DNA from: Basidiobolus heterosporus B8920
Lineage: Eukaryota > Basidiobolomycota > Basidiobolomycetes > Basidiobolales > Basidiobolaceae
DNA: 34,077 bases
Assembly: GCA_000697455.1 (NCBI GenBank)
Contig: JNET01033771.1
Coordinates: 1 to 34,077 of the forward strand
Reading direction: 5' to 3'
The notes beneath the pieces are model-generated. The model saw only the letters and a program-made list of their open reading frames with translations. It was not told the DNA's origin and searched no databases. Positions 11,661-21,131 of the stretch are shown piece by piece. How positions within the stretch are numbered: position 1 is the first letter of the stretch; the number at the start of each line of letters is the position of its first letter. The position numbers were made by a program, and so were the translations under genes.

Positions 11661-13094
11661 ATGTCCCCTGAAGAGAAGCCTAGACGTTCCCACTGGGAGC
11701 AGATCACTCACTTTTTTTATCGAAAAAATGAAGTAGTTAAACCAACCTTGAAAGAACGCTGGAAAACCGTTGTTACTAGAACGAAAACTCTATCCGCCCG
11801 GAAACTCACCATCCGAAAGAAGAAAAGTAAGTCAATTTGATGCTCTATCTTGCTGCTCCACGTCTCTTACCAATGTATAGCACCTTATCCAAAAGAAATC
11901 CCCAGAACCATCTTTGGAGTGCCCATCGCTTCCTCCATACGCTATGCTGGAACCAAGATTAATATCAGGCCTAATGAAGACTATCTGTGCTATACAATGC
12001 CAACAGTCATAGTCAAATGTGGGGAGTATCTAAGGAAACATGGTTTGTAAATCTCTCCTCTGTCGAATTGTGGATTCAGACATTAACGATCGACTCAGCT
12101 CGAGGTACTAAAGGGATATTCCGGGTGAATGGATCTGCTAAACGAGTGAACGAAATCCAGGCTCTCTTTGACTTGGCTCCGGACTACGGAGTTGGTGTAA
12201 CCTTCGAGAGCTACACAGTCCATGATGCAGCCAATCTACTCCGACGATATTTGAATAGTCTACCAGAGCCAGTGATCGTTCATCAACTATACTTTCTCTT
12301 CCGGAAAGTGTATGGTAAGTTTGACGAACCTCCATCATCAACTATCCATCCTAACCCTAGCCCTTGTTGTAGACGAATACCGACATGACGAGGAACGATT
12401 AGTTAGGGCCTTCCAGGCTTCAATGGTTTATCTTCCGCACGCCCATCAAGCGCTGCTTATCTATATCTTGGACTTACTCGCGTTCTTTTCTGAACAAGCA
12501 GACCAAACACTGATGAACACCTCGAATCTAGCCTCGGTATTTCAACCCTGTATCTTGGCCCATCCTACACACGAACTGAATCCAGAAGAATATAAAATCT
12601 CCCAGGCGGTGGTCGCATGTTTAATCAAGAATCATTCTCGTTTGAGTATGGCCCGACATGCACTTGAACGTCAAAAGGAGCTTCCCCCAACTCCAGTCAA
12701 TGAACCCTTACCTGCAGTGAACTCGAACTCCCGTACTCCCACTCCCACTCCCACTCCCACTCGCACCCGTACCCACTCTCACAAACTCGTAAACAACCTT
12801 AAACGCAGCAAAACCACTGTCTCACCCTCACTGAACCGGCAATTGATCCGAACCCTCTCCCTGGGGAAGAGCAATACCTTCCATAAAACTAAGCCTATGG
12901 AACTTGCGACATTCAAGATCGCCCTTATCGAACACGAGAAGCTAAAACCCAAATTAATTATCTATCAACACCATCCTCAATGCGAGCCCACCATCATTGG
13001 TTCAATCCCTATCACCAATAACATTCGTCGTAGTCTAACATTACCTAACCGTCTAGCATACACTCATCCCCAGAAGCACTACAATGAATGCTAG
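11661..13094 (+). CDS. Rho GTPase-activating protein, Sac7/Bag7-like
   Basis: Four exons: 11661-11826, 11881-12042, 12099-12314, 12373-13094 (all introns phase 1), giving 421 residues. RhoGAP domain at about residues 67-255: IFGVPI, PTVIVKCGEYL, then GIFRVNGSAKRV with the arginine finger at R118, then YTVHDAANLLRRYLNSLPEP, and NTSNLASVFQP, which carries the helix that contacts the GTPase. The GIFRxxGSAKR and VHDAANxLRRYL wording matches the fungal Sac7/Bag7 group, which acts on Rho1. The N-terminus is short and polybasic (RKLTIRKKK). After the domain comes a TPTPTPT linker encoded by a CCCACT tract near 12738, and a basic tail. The second intron donor is GTTTGT, an unusual but frame-required choice: the better-looking GTAAAT four bases later would break the frame. 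Expected to switch off Rho GTPases in polarity and wall signalling. Confidence 0.9.
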
Positions 13095-13664
13095 TCTCAA
13101 CCCATCTAACATAACCCCTGCGAATGATAGACATGGGGCTTGACTAGCACCTTCCATAACTTGTGTTAATCTGTTCCCCTCTTGCAAGATTTAGAATTGC
13201 TGTTAACTATAAATCCCGTAATTATTTTCTATTCAATGTTCATTGGTCTGAGGCGTACGGGAAGGCCATGTCAGTTTGCTCTAGTATGACCAGGAATGGA
13301 TGTGTACGTGTATATATACATATACGCTACAAACACGATTAGCATCCAATAACAATTCTGCGGGGCCCCTTTCATTGAGGTGAATCACACTGTAGAGAGT
13401 GGCCTACCCATACGACTCACATGGTTTGAAACCTTATTCAAAATTGTGCGGGGTCCTTTTCGTATTATGAACACCTTGGACTTGGCCCTATCGCGACTGA
13501 CACCAAACGTCACTCGATAGCAGAATTAGCTAACAAGTGGATGCTGAGTATGCACCAGTAGGACCAATTGATTGTTTTATAGTAATTTATATATACATTT
13601 ACATACGATTGGAATCGGTACTCCAAATGAAATGGCATAGATGAAGAGATGTTAGATGAATGGG
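13095..13664. other. Convergent intergenic region, RhoGAP / ferritin
   Basis: The 3' ends of the RhoGAP (+) and ferritin (-) genes face each other here. No gene is seen. A motif appears twice in imperfect direct copy: TCTGCGGGGCCCCTTTC near 13357 and TGTGCGGGGTCCTTTTC near 13445. A short TATATATACATATA run lies near 13310. Confidence 0.4.
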
Positions 13665-14204
13665 CTAGTTGCCAGTGGTGGTGGATAGTGTACCATGATG
13701 ATAAAGTTCCCGATCCCATAGATAGAGCCCTAATCCATCACCGCCTACTCGCTTCAGTTGTGTCACCAGATCGGAGATCTTCTTGATGGCTTCCACCTGT
13801 TCAGTCAAATAGTGCGTTTCAATGAAATCACAAAGTTGTGGATCCCCATTCTCCGCCGAGATATTATGAAGATTCAGAAGCGATTTATTGACATCTTTTT
13901 CCAGCTGAAGGGCCGCTTCAACTGCATTCTGTGCGGATTGCCATTCACATGATGGGTTTGGGATCTGTTGGAGGTTAACCCTACCACCACGTTGGTTTTG
14001 GTAGTCAATTAATTTTTGTGCATGCTCACGCTCCTCTTCGGCGCTCTCTCGGAAGAACTTGGCTAGTCCAGGAAGAGCCACGTTGTCACGGTCAAAGTAG
14101 GCAGCCATCGAAGTGTATGTGTACATGGCGGTGAACTCCATGTTGATCTGGTTATTGATACCTTCCTCGGAGGCTATGGCAAAGTTCTGTTTGGCAAGAG
14201 ACAT
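13665..14204 (-). CDS. Ferritin, H-type (catalytic) subunit
   Basis: Uninterrupted 179-codon gene whose length and sequence match animal and early-fungal heavy-chain ferritins. The ferroxidase centre is complete: E23 and Y30 (human E27, Y34), E58 and H61 in EEEREH (E62, H65), E102 in LEKDVN (E107) and Q136 in TEQVEAI (Q141). The acidic residues lining the three-fold iron-entry channel are present (D126 and E129 in CDFIETHYL). The C-terminal GLGLYLWDRELY helix E region is present. The product should form a 24-subunit cage, oxidise Fe(II) and store iron. No signal or transit peptide is seen, so it is likely cytosolic. It is transcribed away from a second ferritin gene (14785-15535) across 580 bp and, unlike it, has no introns. 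Confidence 0.97.
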   Translation of the reverse strand: MSLAKQNFAIASEEGINNQINMEFTAMYTYTSMAAYFDRDNVALPGLAKFFRESAEEEREHAQKLIDYQNQRGGRVNLQQIPNPSCEWQSAQNAVEAALQLEKDVNKSLLNLHNISAENGDPQLCDFIETHYLTEQVEAIKKISDLVTQLKRVGGDGLGLYLWDRELYHHGTLSTTTGN

Positions 14205-14784
14205 GTTGTTTCACAGAGGAATAGATGGCTCAGTGTTTGAAGGGACGGACATTCAGAGAATGGCTTTATATGTGAATCAAGATTCGTAGATTCTTGCTGC
14301 CATCAGATCTCCTGCAACGTTCAACTGATAGATTGTGAACCGTCTATTTGAGTGGCTTGGCCAGGGAGAACTGAATCACTCCCAATCACCAAGACACCGC
14401 AACAATCAAGCTGCCTAATCATCGATATGGAAATAGACGGCTGACCCTTAGCCAATGATCGATAGTCCACCGAAATCACCATTTAGACTTCGATTTGCTC
14501 CACGCAGCACATTTACGGATGAGGGGCCCCACAGTTTTTTCCTCTTGCCTCGGTCTCATAAAGCACCATCACTGATCACCCCTCACCCCTCACCCATCAC
14601 TCATACCCTCAACCGCGTGTCTTCTGGATATTGAAATCAATGACCTATAAGGCAATATTATTTGATCAGAATGCCAAGGACTAGACTGTGGATGGGATTC
14701 CGTCACCCTAAAACGACTGCTTAAAAGGCTTGACTCACCCTTCATCCCTCACCTCTCTCACCACGAATTATATCACTGGAGATC
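14205..14784. promoter_or_regulatory. Shared divergent promoter of the two ferritin genes
   Basis: A 580-bp region separates the two ferritin start codons. On the minus strand CATATAAAG (14264-14272) is a TATA-like box about 60 bp from the H-type ferritin start. Several GATA cores occur (TGATAG, CGATAG, CGATAT between about 14325 and 14465), which is notable because fungal iron regulators of the SRE family bind GATA motifs, but GATA is common by chance. GGGGCCCC near 14524 is an 8-bp palindrome, and a CACCCCTCACCC pyrimidine tract follows at about 14575-14600. The bidirectional role is an inference from arrangement. Confidence 0.45.
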
Positions 14785-15535
14785 ATGTCACTTGCAAAAC
14801 AAAACTTCCCCACTGCCTCCGAAGACCTACTTAATCAACAGATCACGATAAAGTACAATTCCCATTACGTTCATTTATCTGCTTCAGCGTATTTTGGAAG
14901 GGATAACGTTGCTTTACCGGTTAGCTTGAACCAAGTCTTTTATGCACTGTTTCCCCTCCCCCTCCCCTATTAACTTCTCACTTTCGAATAGGGTTTACAA
15001 AAGTATTTCAAGAAAATTTCTGACAAGGTAATCTTTGGGAAAGGAAACCTTTTGTGTTCACTTGACTTAAACCGTTGGTTAGGAATATGAGGATGTTTGG
15101 AAATTAATTCAATATCAGAACCAACGGGGTGGCGTCGTCCAGCTAGTATCCATCGCCTCACCAAAGGCTGAGTGGGAGTCCGCGTATAGTGTATTTGGTA
15201 AGCTGACTTGTGTACCATTGTTAAACCAAGAATGAGCTAATCCAGTCAAAAGAGGCATCCCTCTCTTTGAAAAAGGAGGTAAACGAGGCACTGATCGCCA
15301 CTTCACTTCATGGCCGTCAGGTAGACCCAGCACTAAGTAACTTTATCAAGTAAGCACACGAATCGCCATTCTTTGGGAAACCTTCCTAATAGTTACATCT
15401 TGTAGATCGAATTTCTTATCGGATGAGGTGGAGTTGATATCGGAATTGGCGCATTATAGCACTCAATTACAACGCGTTGGTAAAGATAAACTAGGGCTCT
15501 ATCTGTTCGACCAAGAATTGTATCAGAGAAATTAG
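14785..15535 (+). CDS. Divergent ferritin paralogue with degenerate ferroxidase centre
   Basis: Five exons: 14785-14919, 14992-15027, 15083-15190, 15246-15349, 15406-15535, giving 170 residues that align nearly without gaps to the neighbouring H-type ferritin (both begin MSLAKQNF). Ferroxidase positions are altered: E to K23, Y to H30, H to D61, E to K102, Q to E135; only E58 remains. Three-fold channel acids are also replaced (N125, K128). The helix E end (GLYLFDQELY) is kept. The third intron donor is GTATTT at 15191, chosen because it gives a gap-free alignment; the nearby GTAAGC (15198) would shift the frame. With every exon open and splice sites intact, the gene looks maintained. It may act as a non-catalytic subunit co-assembling with the H-type chain, like animal L chains, or have a new role. 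No pseudogene lesions are seen. Confidence 0.85.
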
Positions 15536-15829
15536 ATATTGTCATGAAATCATTCACTAGTGTCATCAAATTCTTTTCACGTAGCATTTCTGTTCAAATT
15601 GATATGATAAATCAAGGATGTTTCTGGTTTTAGAAATGATTGATTTACAAGATGTGTGCTCTATCAATAGAGAGGTAGATCTTATTGTAGTCAACAAAAT
15701 GTGTATACGAAGGCTAGAGCGCACCACGCGGTTCAATGAATCTTTCTTTGTGTAAGTAAATAAGATACATCAGTCAGGGAAGACGACCCAAGAATGCATC
15801 TATTCTATGAGAGAAATGTACGTGGAATA

Positions 15830-16836
15830 TCAGGGAGTATTATCGTATTTTGGCTTAAATATCCAGCTATTTCCAACCACACCCAATCCTTGTGCATGTG
15901 CCATTCGGTAGTACTTGGCTGCTTTGAATCTATTTTTCTTCACACCATGGCCATGAAGATAGCAAAAGGCTAGGTCGTTCTGGGCATCAGGATCACCTAG
16001 ATTGGCAGCGATTTCAAAGTAGTACGCTGCGGTTGATTTGTTTTTCGATACACCCCAACCATGCTGAAAGCAAACCCCGAGTTCGTAAATCGCAAGAACC
16101 AACTCTTGTTTGGCCGTGGATAGATTCGTATTATTGGTAAGGTTATTTAGGTCAAACACCGCGTATTCGGCGGCCTTTTGAAGGCATTGAAATGCTACTT
16201 GTGGGTTCGCTTTGCAGCCCTATACAATGAAGAATGGTTGAATACACCTATGTGCGTGTACAAAATCATCGATGACTTCCACAGGGATTCAATGAAAATA
16301 TGGTGCAATCTTACCCAGCCATGTCTCAGCGATATCCCGTACAAAAACAATCCTACTGGTGACCCTTGACAAGCGGCAAGTCGAAAGAAGTGGGCGGCTT
16401 TTTCTAATTCGTTACGTTCATGACACTGTATCGCTTTCTGAACGTATTTATCTGCCACGGTAGATACGGCAGATTTTGTTTTGTCTATATTCCTGTATGG
16501 AACCCAAGTAGAGAAGTCATCCCCGCCCTGGCAATACCCGCCAATGGGTAAACCAGGAGTGTTTATAGAGGTGGTTGCGGATAGAGTGTTGGTGACTGGG
16601 CCAGTAGAGGCAGATAGATGCTTACGGGCCATAGAATTGGTGTATCCTTCCTTGGCATGTCCCAGTTCACCGGAAGATTTATTACGGTTAGCGTATAAGG
16701 TGGAGGGAGAAAACGTTACTCTGTTGAGTTGTTTCTCCCCCACGCTGTCTGATAGCTTTGACCTCCAAAAAACCTTTTTTAAGGAATTCATGGGTAATTC
16801 AGGTAGTGAGAGCGCTTCTACTAATGGTTGACCCAA
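15830..16836 (-). CDS. Sel1-repeat (TPR-like) protein of the fungal Dsf2/Nif1-like group
   Basis: Two exons on the minus strand: 16836-16315 and 16219-15830 (intron phase 0, 95 bp), giving 303 residues. Residues 1 to about 125 are Ser/Thr-rich and lack domains. After that come Sel1-like repeats with the signatures AAHFFRLAACQGSP...LYGISLRHGWG, YELGVCFQHGWGV...AAYYFEIAANLGDPDAQ and LAFCYLHGHGVKKN...AAKYYRMAHAQG, and a GNSWIFKPKY tail typical of fungal Sel1 proteins near cell-cycle and septum regulators (S. pombe Nif1, yeast Dsf2). The group assignment is from memory of the motif style. These repeats are scaffolds for protein contacts. The gene diverges from RPL5. The protein is short compared with the usual members, which have longer N-terminal regions. 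Confidence 0.85.
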
Positions 16837-17469
16837 ATAAATATGGTTCTATGTACGGACACTACAGTGATAGAGAGGAAGAGACTGAAGCCGCAGAGTA
16901 TATCGAGTAATTTACTAGCTTGGAGTCGGTAGTTGGCAGAATCAAGTATCCGCTAAGGTGTAGCAAAGGGTTGGCACGATTGTTTCCGCGCAAAAAATCA
17001 AGTAGAGCGCACCAACTTACCTAACGGCTAACGGCTAACGGCTGGCACTCCGACGGTCGGTTAGAAAGAAACAGAGTCGAATGCCTTGTCCAATGCAAAC
17101 AGGACATTTTTAATGTTCAACTAGAAACTCAAACGTATCTAATGATCACTTCATGCGAAGGGTGCATCCACTGTATCGTGTCATTCGCCCAGACTTCAAT
17201 TTCGTACGGGGAAATCTCTGAAGCCAGACTCACCTACATATGATCATTCGTTATAAACATGCAACATATGTATCGAATCTGTGCCATCATGAATTTAGAC
17301 AGCGTCTGATCCCGTGATCATGCGAAAGCTGGAATCCATTCAGATCAACCATTGATCAGCAAGTTTTTCAAGAAAAAAATCCATTGTGACTTGATTTCAG
17401 GATATAAATTTCATTTACAAGTGGCCATGGACTCTTCCTTTGCTCCTCGGTGTCTTTGATCTTCTCAAT
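16837..17469. promoter_or_regulatory. Divergent promoter region, Sel1 gene / RPL5
   Basis: The 633 bp between the two start codons holds no gene. TAACGGC is repeated three times in tandem near 17020-17041. A TATA-like GATATAAATTT lies near 17400, about 70 bp from the RPL5 start, followed by a pyrimidine-rich leader (CTCTTCCTTTGCTCCTC) of the kind common in translation-machinery genes. No experimental site can be assigned. Confidence 0.4.
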
Positions 17470-18418
17470 ATGGTAAGAATGGATGGATGCTATCATCAGC
17501 AGTGTTAGATGACTAATCGGTTCACTTTAGCCTTTCGTCAAGCTCGTCAAGAATAAAGCTTACTTCAAGCGCTTCCAAGTCAAGTACAGAAGAAGAAGAG
17601 AGGGAAAGACTGACTACTACGCTCGTAAGAGACTTGTTGTCCAAGCTAAGAACAAGTACAACTCTCCCAAGTACAGATTGGTTGTTCGTTTCACCAACTC
17701 TGACGTTATCTGCCAAATTGTGTATGCCAAGATCCAAGGTGATTTCGTCTTGGCTTCTGCCTACTCTCATGAATTGCCCAGATATGGTGTCAAGGTCGGT
17801 TTGACCAACTACTCTGCTGCTTACTGTACCGGTCTCCTTGTCGCTCGTCGTGTCTTGACCAAGCTTGGTCTTGCTGACAAGTACCAAGGTGTTGAGGAAG
17901 CTGATGGTACCATCTCTCTTGTTGAAGAACTCGAGGATGCTCCTCGTCCTTTCAAGGCCTTCCTTGATGTTGGTTTGAAGCGCACTACCACTGGTTCCCG
18001 TGTCTTCGCTGCCCTTAAGGGTGCTTCTGATGGTGGTATCTTCATTCCTCACTCCGAGAACCGTTTCCCCGGTTACGATGCCGAGTCTAAGTCCTTGGAC
18101 TCCGAGGTTCTCCGTAGCTACCTCTATGGTGGTCACGTTGCCGAGTACATGAGCTACCTTGCTGAAGATGATGAAGACAAGTACAAGCGCCAATTCGCCA
18201 AGTACCTCGAAGCTGGTATCAACGAGGATAACATCGAAGAGATGTACGAAGCTGCTCACCAAAAGATCCGTGAGGATCCTTCCTTCAAGCCTACCGAGAA
18301 GAAGAAGCCTGCTGCTGGTGAGAAGACCAAGCGTTACCACAAAGTCAAGCTCAACCTCAAGCAACGTCGCAACAAGGTCGAGCAAAAGAAGGCCGCTTTC
18401 GCTCGTGCTCAACAATAA
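17470..18418 (+). CDS. RPL5: 60S ribosomal protein L5 (uL18)
   Basis: Two exons: 17470-17472 (the ATG alone) and 17531-18418, giving 296 residues, the normal length for eukaryotic uL18. The family landmarks are all present: [92 protein letters not shown], and the basic C-terminus ending FARAQQ. L5 binds 5S rRNA with L11 and joins the large subunit through the 5S RNP. Codon use is strongly biased (GGT, AAG, CTC/CTT, TAC), as expected for a highly expressed gene, and differs from its neighbours. The intron directly after the start codon (GTAAGA...TTTAG, 58 bp) is a known habit of ribosomal-protein genes. Confidence 0.98.
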
Positions 18419-18467
18419 TTCCCAGGAAATCCGATTGGAAATCTACATTTACCATCTTTTTAAAACC

Positions 18468-18473
18468 AATAAA
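18468..18473 (+). terminator. RPL5: AATAAA-type polyadenylation signal of RPL5
   Basis: AATAAA lies 50 bp after the RPL5 stop codon in an AT-rich stretch. It matches the eukaryotic consensus; its use is inferred from position only. Confidence 0.45.
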
Positions 18474-18639
18474 AATCATTGGAGAACAAGAAAACCTTTT
18501 ACTGGATCAATTTATTATCGAATTCATTTCAATTCTAATGTCTCATTGATCGACATTGATTGTTAGGAGTAGGTGTATATTTATTAACGCTAAAATTATT
18601 CACAAGAATTATAAGTCAGTCTATAAATATATTATATTT

Positions 18640-19089
18640 TCAGTGGAATATGTTCATCACCAAGAATAAACAAAATACTATGACATTGAAGGTTGGGTGG
18701 TTTATAAGGCATAGACTCATTGCACGCGGTCGAGACGTGGTATCAACATAGACTGCACTAGCGGTATGAGTTGAGGATTTCAATTCCGAGCGGGTAGGAA
18801 TCGGTCCCTTATGAGTGGGACTCTTGTTAGTAGTAGATATCGTTGGCAAGACAATGATTGTTGTGATTTCTGTTATGAGTGGTGGAAAGGATTGCATGTT
18901 CACTACGCCAGTCTGTTGGGTTGTTGAGGAAACCTTACTCTCCAAGGTTGGAATGAGACTGGGTGGAGGACTGGGGGAAGTATTCAGTAGTGCGGTCACT
19001 TCTTGGGAATTGATAAAGATACGAGGATCCCCTATAATCATCATTATTAGTGCTAAGTAGAAAATGCAACCATACTGAACTAGATGCAT
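18640..19089 (-). CDS. Hypothetical small secreted Ser/Thr/Pro-rich protein, possibly GPI-anchored
   Basis: A 149-codon frame with a hydrophobic N-terminus (YGCIFYLALIMMII) that could be a signal peptide and a middle rich in Ser, Thr and Pro. It ends with a hydrophobic tail (FNVIVFCLFLVMNIF) that stops the chain at once, the layout of a GPI-anchored wall protein. The region before the tail lacks an obvious small-residue cleavage site, so the anchor is uncertain. No family is recognised. It is tail-to-tail with RPL5. The alternative is a chance frame; the coincidence of both hydrophobic ends with an S/T/P middle is the only support. Confidence 0.4.
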   Translation of the reverse strand: MHLVQYGCIFYLALIMMIIGDPRIFINSQEVTALLNTSPSPPPSLIPTLESKVSSTTQQTGVVNMQSFPPLITEITTIIVLPTISTTNKSPTHKGPIPTRSELKSSTHTASAVYVDTTSRPRAMSLCLINHPTFNVIVFCLFLVMNIFH

Positions 19090-19547
19090 CTTGTGAAGGA
19101 CAGAGGTTCGCTTCAGTTCAAAAGCAAACTCTAGTTAATAGTGAAAGATGAGTGTAGGTGGGTGCCTCTCTTTTATTCATTGGAAGTGGAACATCTTAAT
19201 TCATTCTTCACCCTATTTTCATTCTCTCCTTACTATGTCCCCCATGAGCTGCACACTACCTGCTTGCATGATCTTCCTGATGTGCATCTTGAGCTTCTAC
19301 TATTTGTGTGGGTATTTGCTTAGTCTCAGCACTATAATTCATGAAAATACGCCGATAAAGCACTAGTCAGCATATATGATTCTACGTATAAGCCTCTATA
19401 CTTCCTACCTTACTCCCTTCAAACTAAACAAGTAACCAAATTACTTGTGCTTAACCCTTTATATAATATGAATCAACAAATATTTCATACGAGTAGGAAT
19501 ACTGATGCCTGAGGGAATAAGGTGAATCCAGATTCCCAGCATTCACT
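19090..19547. other. Intergenic region, no gene seen
   Basis: AT-rich sequence between the small secreted-protein frame and the fasciclin gene. Short overlapping frames at 19141-19366 are hydrophobic but unsupported. No repeat or RNA gene was recognised. Confidence 0.4.
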
Positions 19548-21131
19548 TCAAGCTGTACATTCCTGATTACTATTATGCCAGGTTAGTTTAGGAAGATCTA
19601 CACCTTTGGGAATCAAGACATTGTCAATAGCGTGGAAGACTCCATTCGATGCGAGTCCATCACTGAGTAGAACGCGAGCTTGATGGTTGATGCTAATGTC
19701 AACACGTTTCTTTAGGCCTACGACAGAAATCTCTATATTTTGCTTTTTGAGAGTTGTAGGTAACTCGATATGGTTCTCGAATGTTTGGTGATGATCGCCC
19801 TTTGGACTTTTGTCCCAATCATTGTGTGATCCATGGCCACGACTACGACCACGACGACGATGATCCCGCTCTTCGTCATCTTCCCAATCGCTGCGTCCTC
19901 GTCGTCCATGTTTCCCAGCAACAGCTAGTACCTTTCGCTCACCAAATCTGCCAATTGAGGCATGATCCCAATCTGAATCACAGTCCTCGTCCCAACCCCT
20001 TTGTTGGCGTCGATTACGGCCAGGTCGTTCATAATCATACTCATCATCATCAGAATGGCCTGCATATCCACCCCGTCTTCTTGGATGCCTTCTATCAAAA
20101 TCGCTGTCATCATCGTAGCCCCTATCGGGACCTCTGGGATATCTTTCATATTCATCGTCTCCATAATGCCTCCTGCCGCGATTGTAGTCATCATCACGGT
20201 CATCATAGCCTCCACGTCTACGGGGATAGTTCCTTCGACCACCACGGCCGTAGTCATCGTCGAAATTACCACGTCTTCTTCCATGATCTCTATCCCCTCT
20301 ATCCGGTCTCTCAAAGTCCTTATCATCATCCCAACGATCACGCTCATGCTTATGGTCGTGTTCCTCGCCAGTGATTACAGTTGAGTAAGCCAACCTCTCA
20401 CTGATGTGAAGTTTCAGGATTTTCTTGAGATCTTCTTTCCCATCATCAGAGAACAGATATTTGGTAGCTTCACAACCCAAATTTTGGAAAGCGCTGTTAG
20501 TTGGAAGAAATACGGTGATTCCATCTTCATTGACTTCATCTAATAATTTGGTCTCCTTAAAAGCCTTCAAAACAGTGGAGAACTGGCTCGAGAATTGGTC
20601 GATTTGCTCGCCTACTTTCTTTGGGGGAATTGGAACCTCCTCGACAACGTGGATCACTCCATTGGAAGCCTTCATATCAGACTCGGTGATTTGAACCTTA
20701 TGGTTTAGGAAGATTTTACCTGACTCCTCGGCTAAGTGTATCCGTTGGAACTGTTTGTTTAAACTTTTCAGTTTCAATGAAGTCTTCACTAAAACCCCCT
20801 TCTTTTTGATATCCCGAGAATCAATATACTTGGGAACCACGAGATACTCTAGGATGTCCTGTAGCTCGTCCTCGTCAAGATCCTTCTTGAGATCCTTTCT
20901 CAACTTCTTAAATGCCTCATCGGTTGGTGCGAAGATAGTCAATTCAGCTCTAGGATCAGTCAAGTCGTCCTTGAGTTGGCGTCTGTTGGTCAGTCCGTTG
21001 AAAACCCGGGTGAAACGGCGGTCATTGTGTAGTACATCTAATACAGTTTTTGGTCGGCGACTAGAGTTTCCGTGTAACTCGTTGTTAGGGTAATACTCCT
21101 CGTCGGAAGAATGATCAACGAATCGAGTCAT
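19548..21131 (-). CDS. Fasciclin (FAS1) domain protein with a large Arg/Asp/Gly/Tyr-rich insert
   Basis: Single open frame of 527 residues. The first FAS1 domain spans about residues 28-170 (LTIFAPTDEAFKKL as the H1-type box, SNGVIHVVEEVPIPP as the H2-type box). The second runs from about 180 (ITVFLPTNSAFQNL) and ends at 490-512 (ASNGVFHAIDNVLIPKG). It is split after ILKLHISERLAYSTVITGE by about 195 residues (256-452) of low-complexity sequence rich in Arg, Asp, Gly, Tyr and His. FAS1 domains usually mediate adhesion or matrix contacts outside the cell. Here the N-terminus (MTRFVDHSSDEEYY) is not a signal peptide, so either the protein is intracellular, leaves by another route, or a 5' exon was missed. 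The insert stays in frame and is rich in both charges, which argues against random decay. Confidence 0.88.
   Translation of the reverse strand: MTRFVDHSSDEEYYPNNELHGNSSRRPKTVLDVLHNDRRFTRVFNGLTNRRQLKDDLTDPRAELTIFAPTDEAFKKLRKDLKKDLDEDELQDILEYLVVPKYIDSRDIKKKGVLVKTSLKLKSLNKQFQRIHLAEESGKIFLNHKVQITESDMKASNGVIHVVEEVPIPPKKVGEQIDQFSSQFSTVLKAFKETKLLDEVNEDGITVFLPTNSAFQNLGCEATKYLFSDDGKEDLKKILKLHISERLAYSTVITGEEHDHKHERDRWDDDKDFERPDRGDRDHGRRRGNFDDDYGRGGRRNYPRRRGGYDDRDDDYNRGRRHYGDDEYERYPRGPDRGYDDDSDFDRRHPRRRGGYAGHSDDDEYDYERPGRNRRQQRGWDEDCDSDWDHASIGRFGERKVLAVAGKHGRRGRSDWEDDEERDHRRRGRSRGHGSHNDWDKSPKGDHHQTFENHIELPTTLKKQNIEISVVGLKKRVDISINHQARVLLSDGLASNGVFHAIDNVLIPKGVDLPKLTWHNSNQECTA

Noticed and set aside
17522-18415. 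297-codon open frame antisense to RPL5
   Set aside because: A shadow of the strongly codon-biased RPL5 gene; low-complexity Leu/Ser/Val text with no family signature.
19781-20384. Plus-strand His/Asp-rich and Ile/Thr-rich frames (up to 197 codons)
   Set aside because: Antisense shadows of the Arg/Asp/Gly-rich insert of the fasciclin gene.
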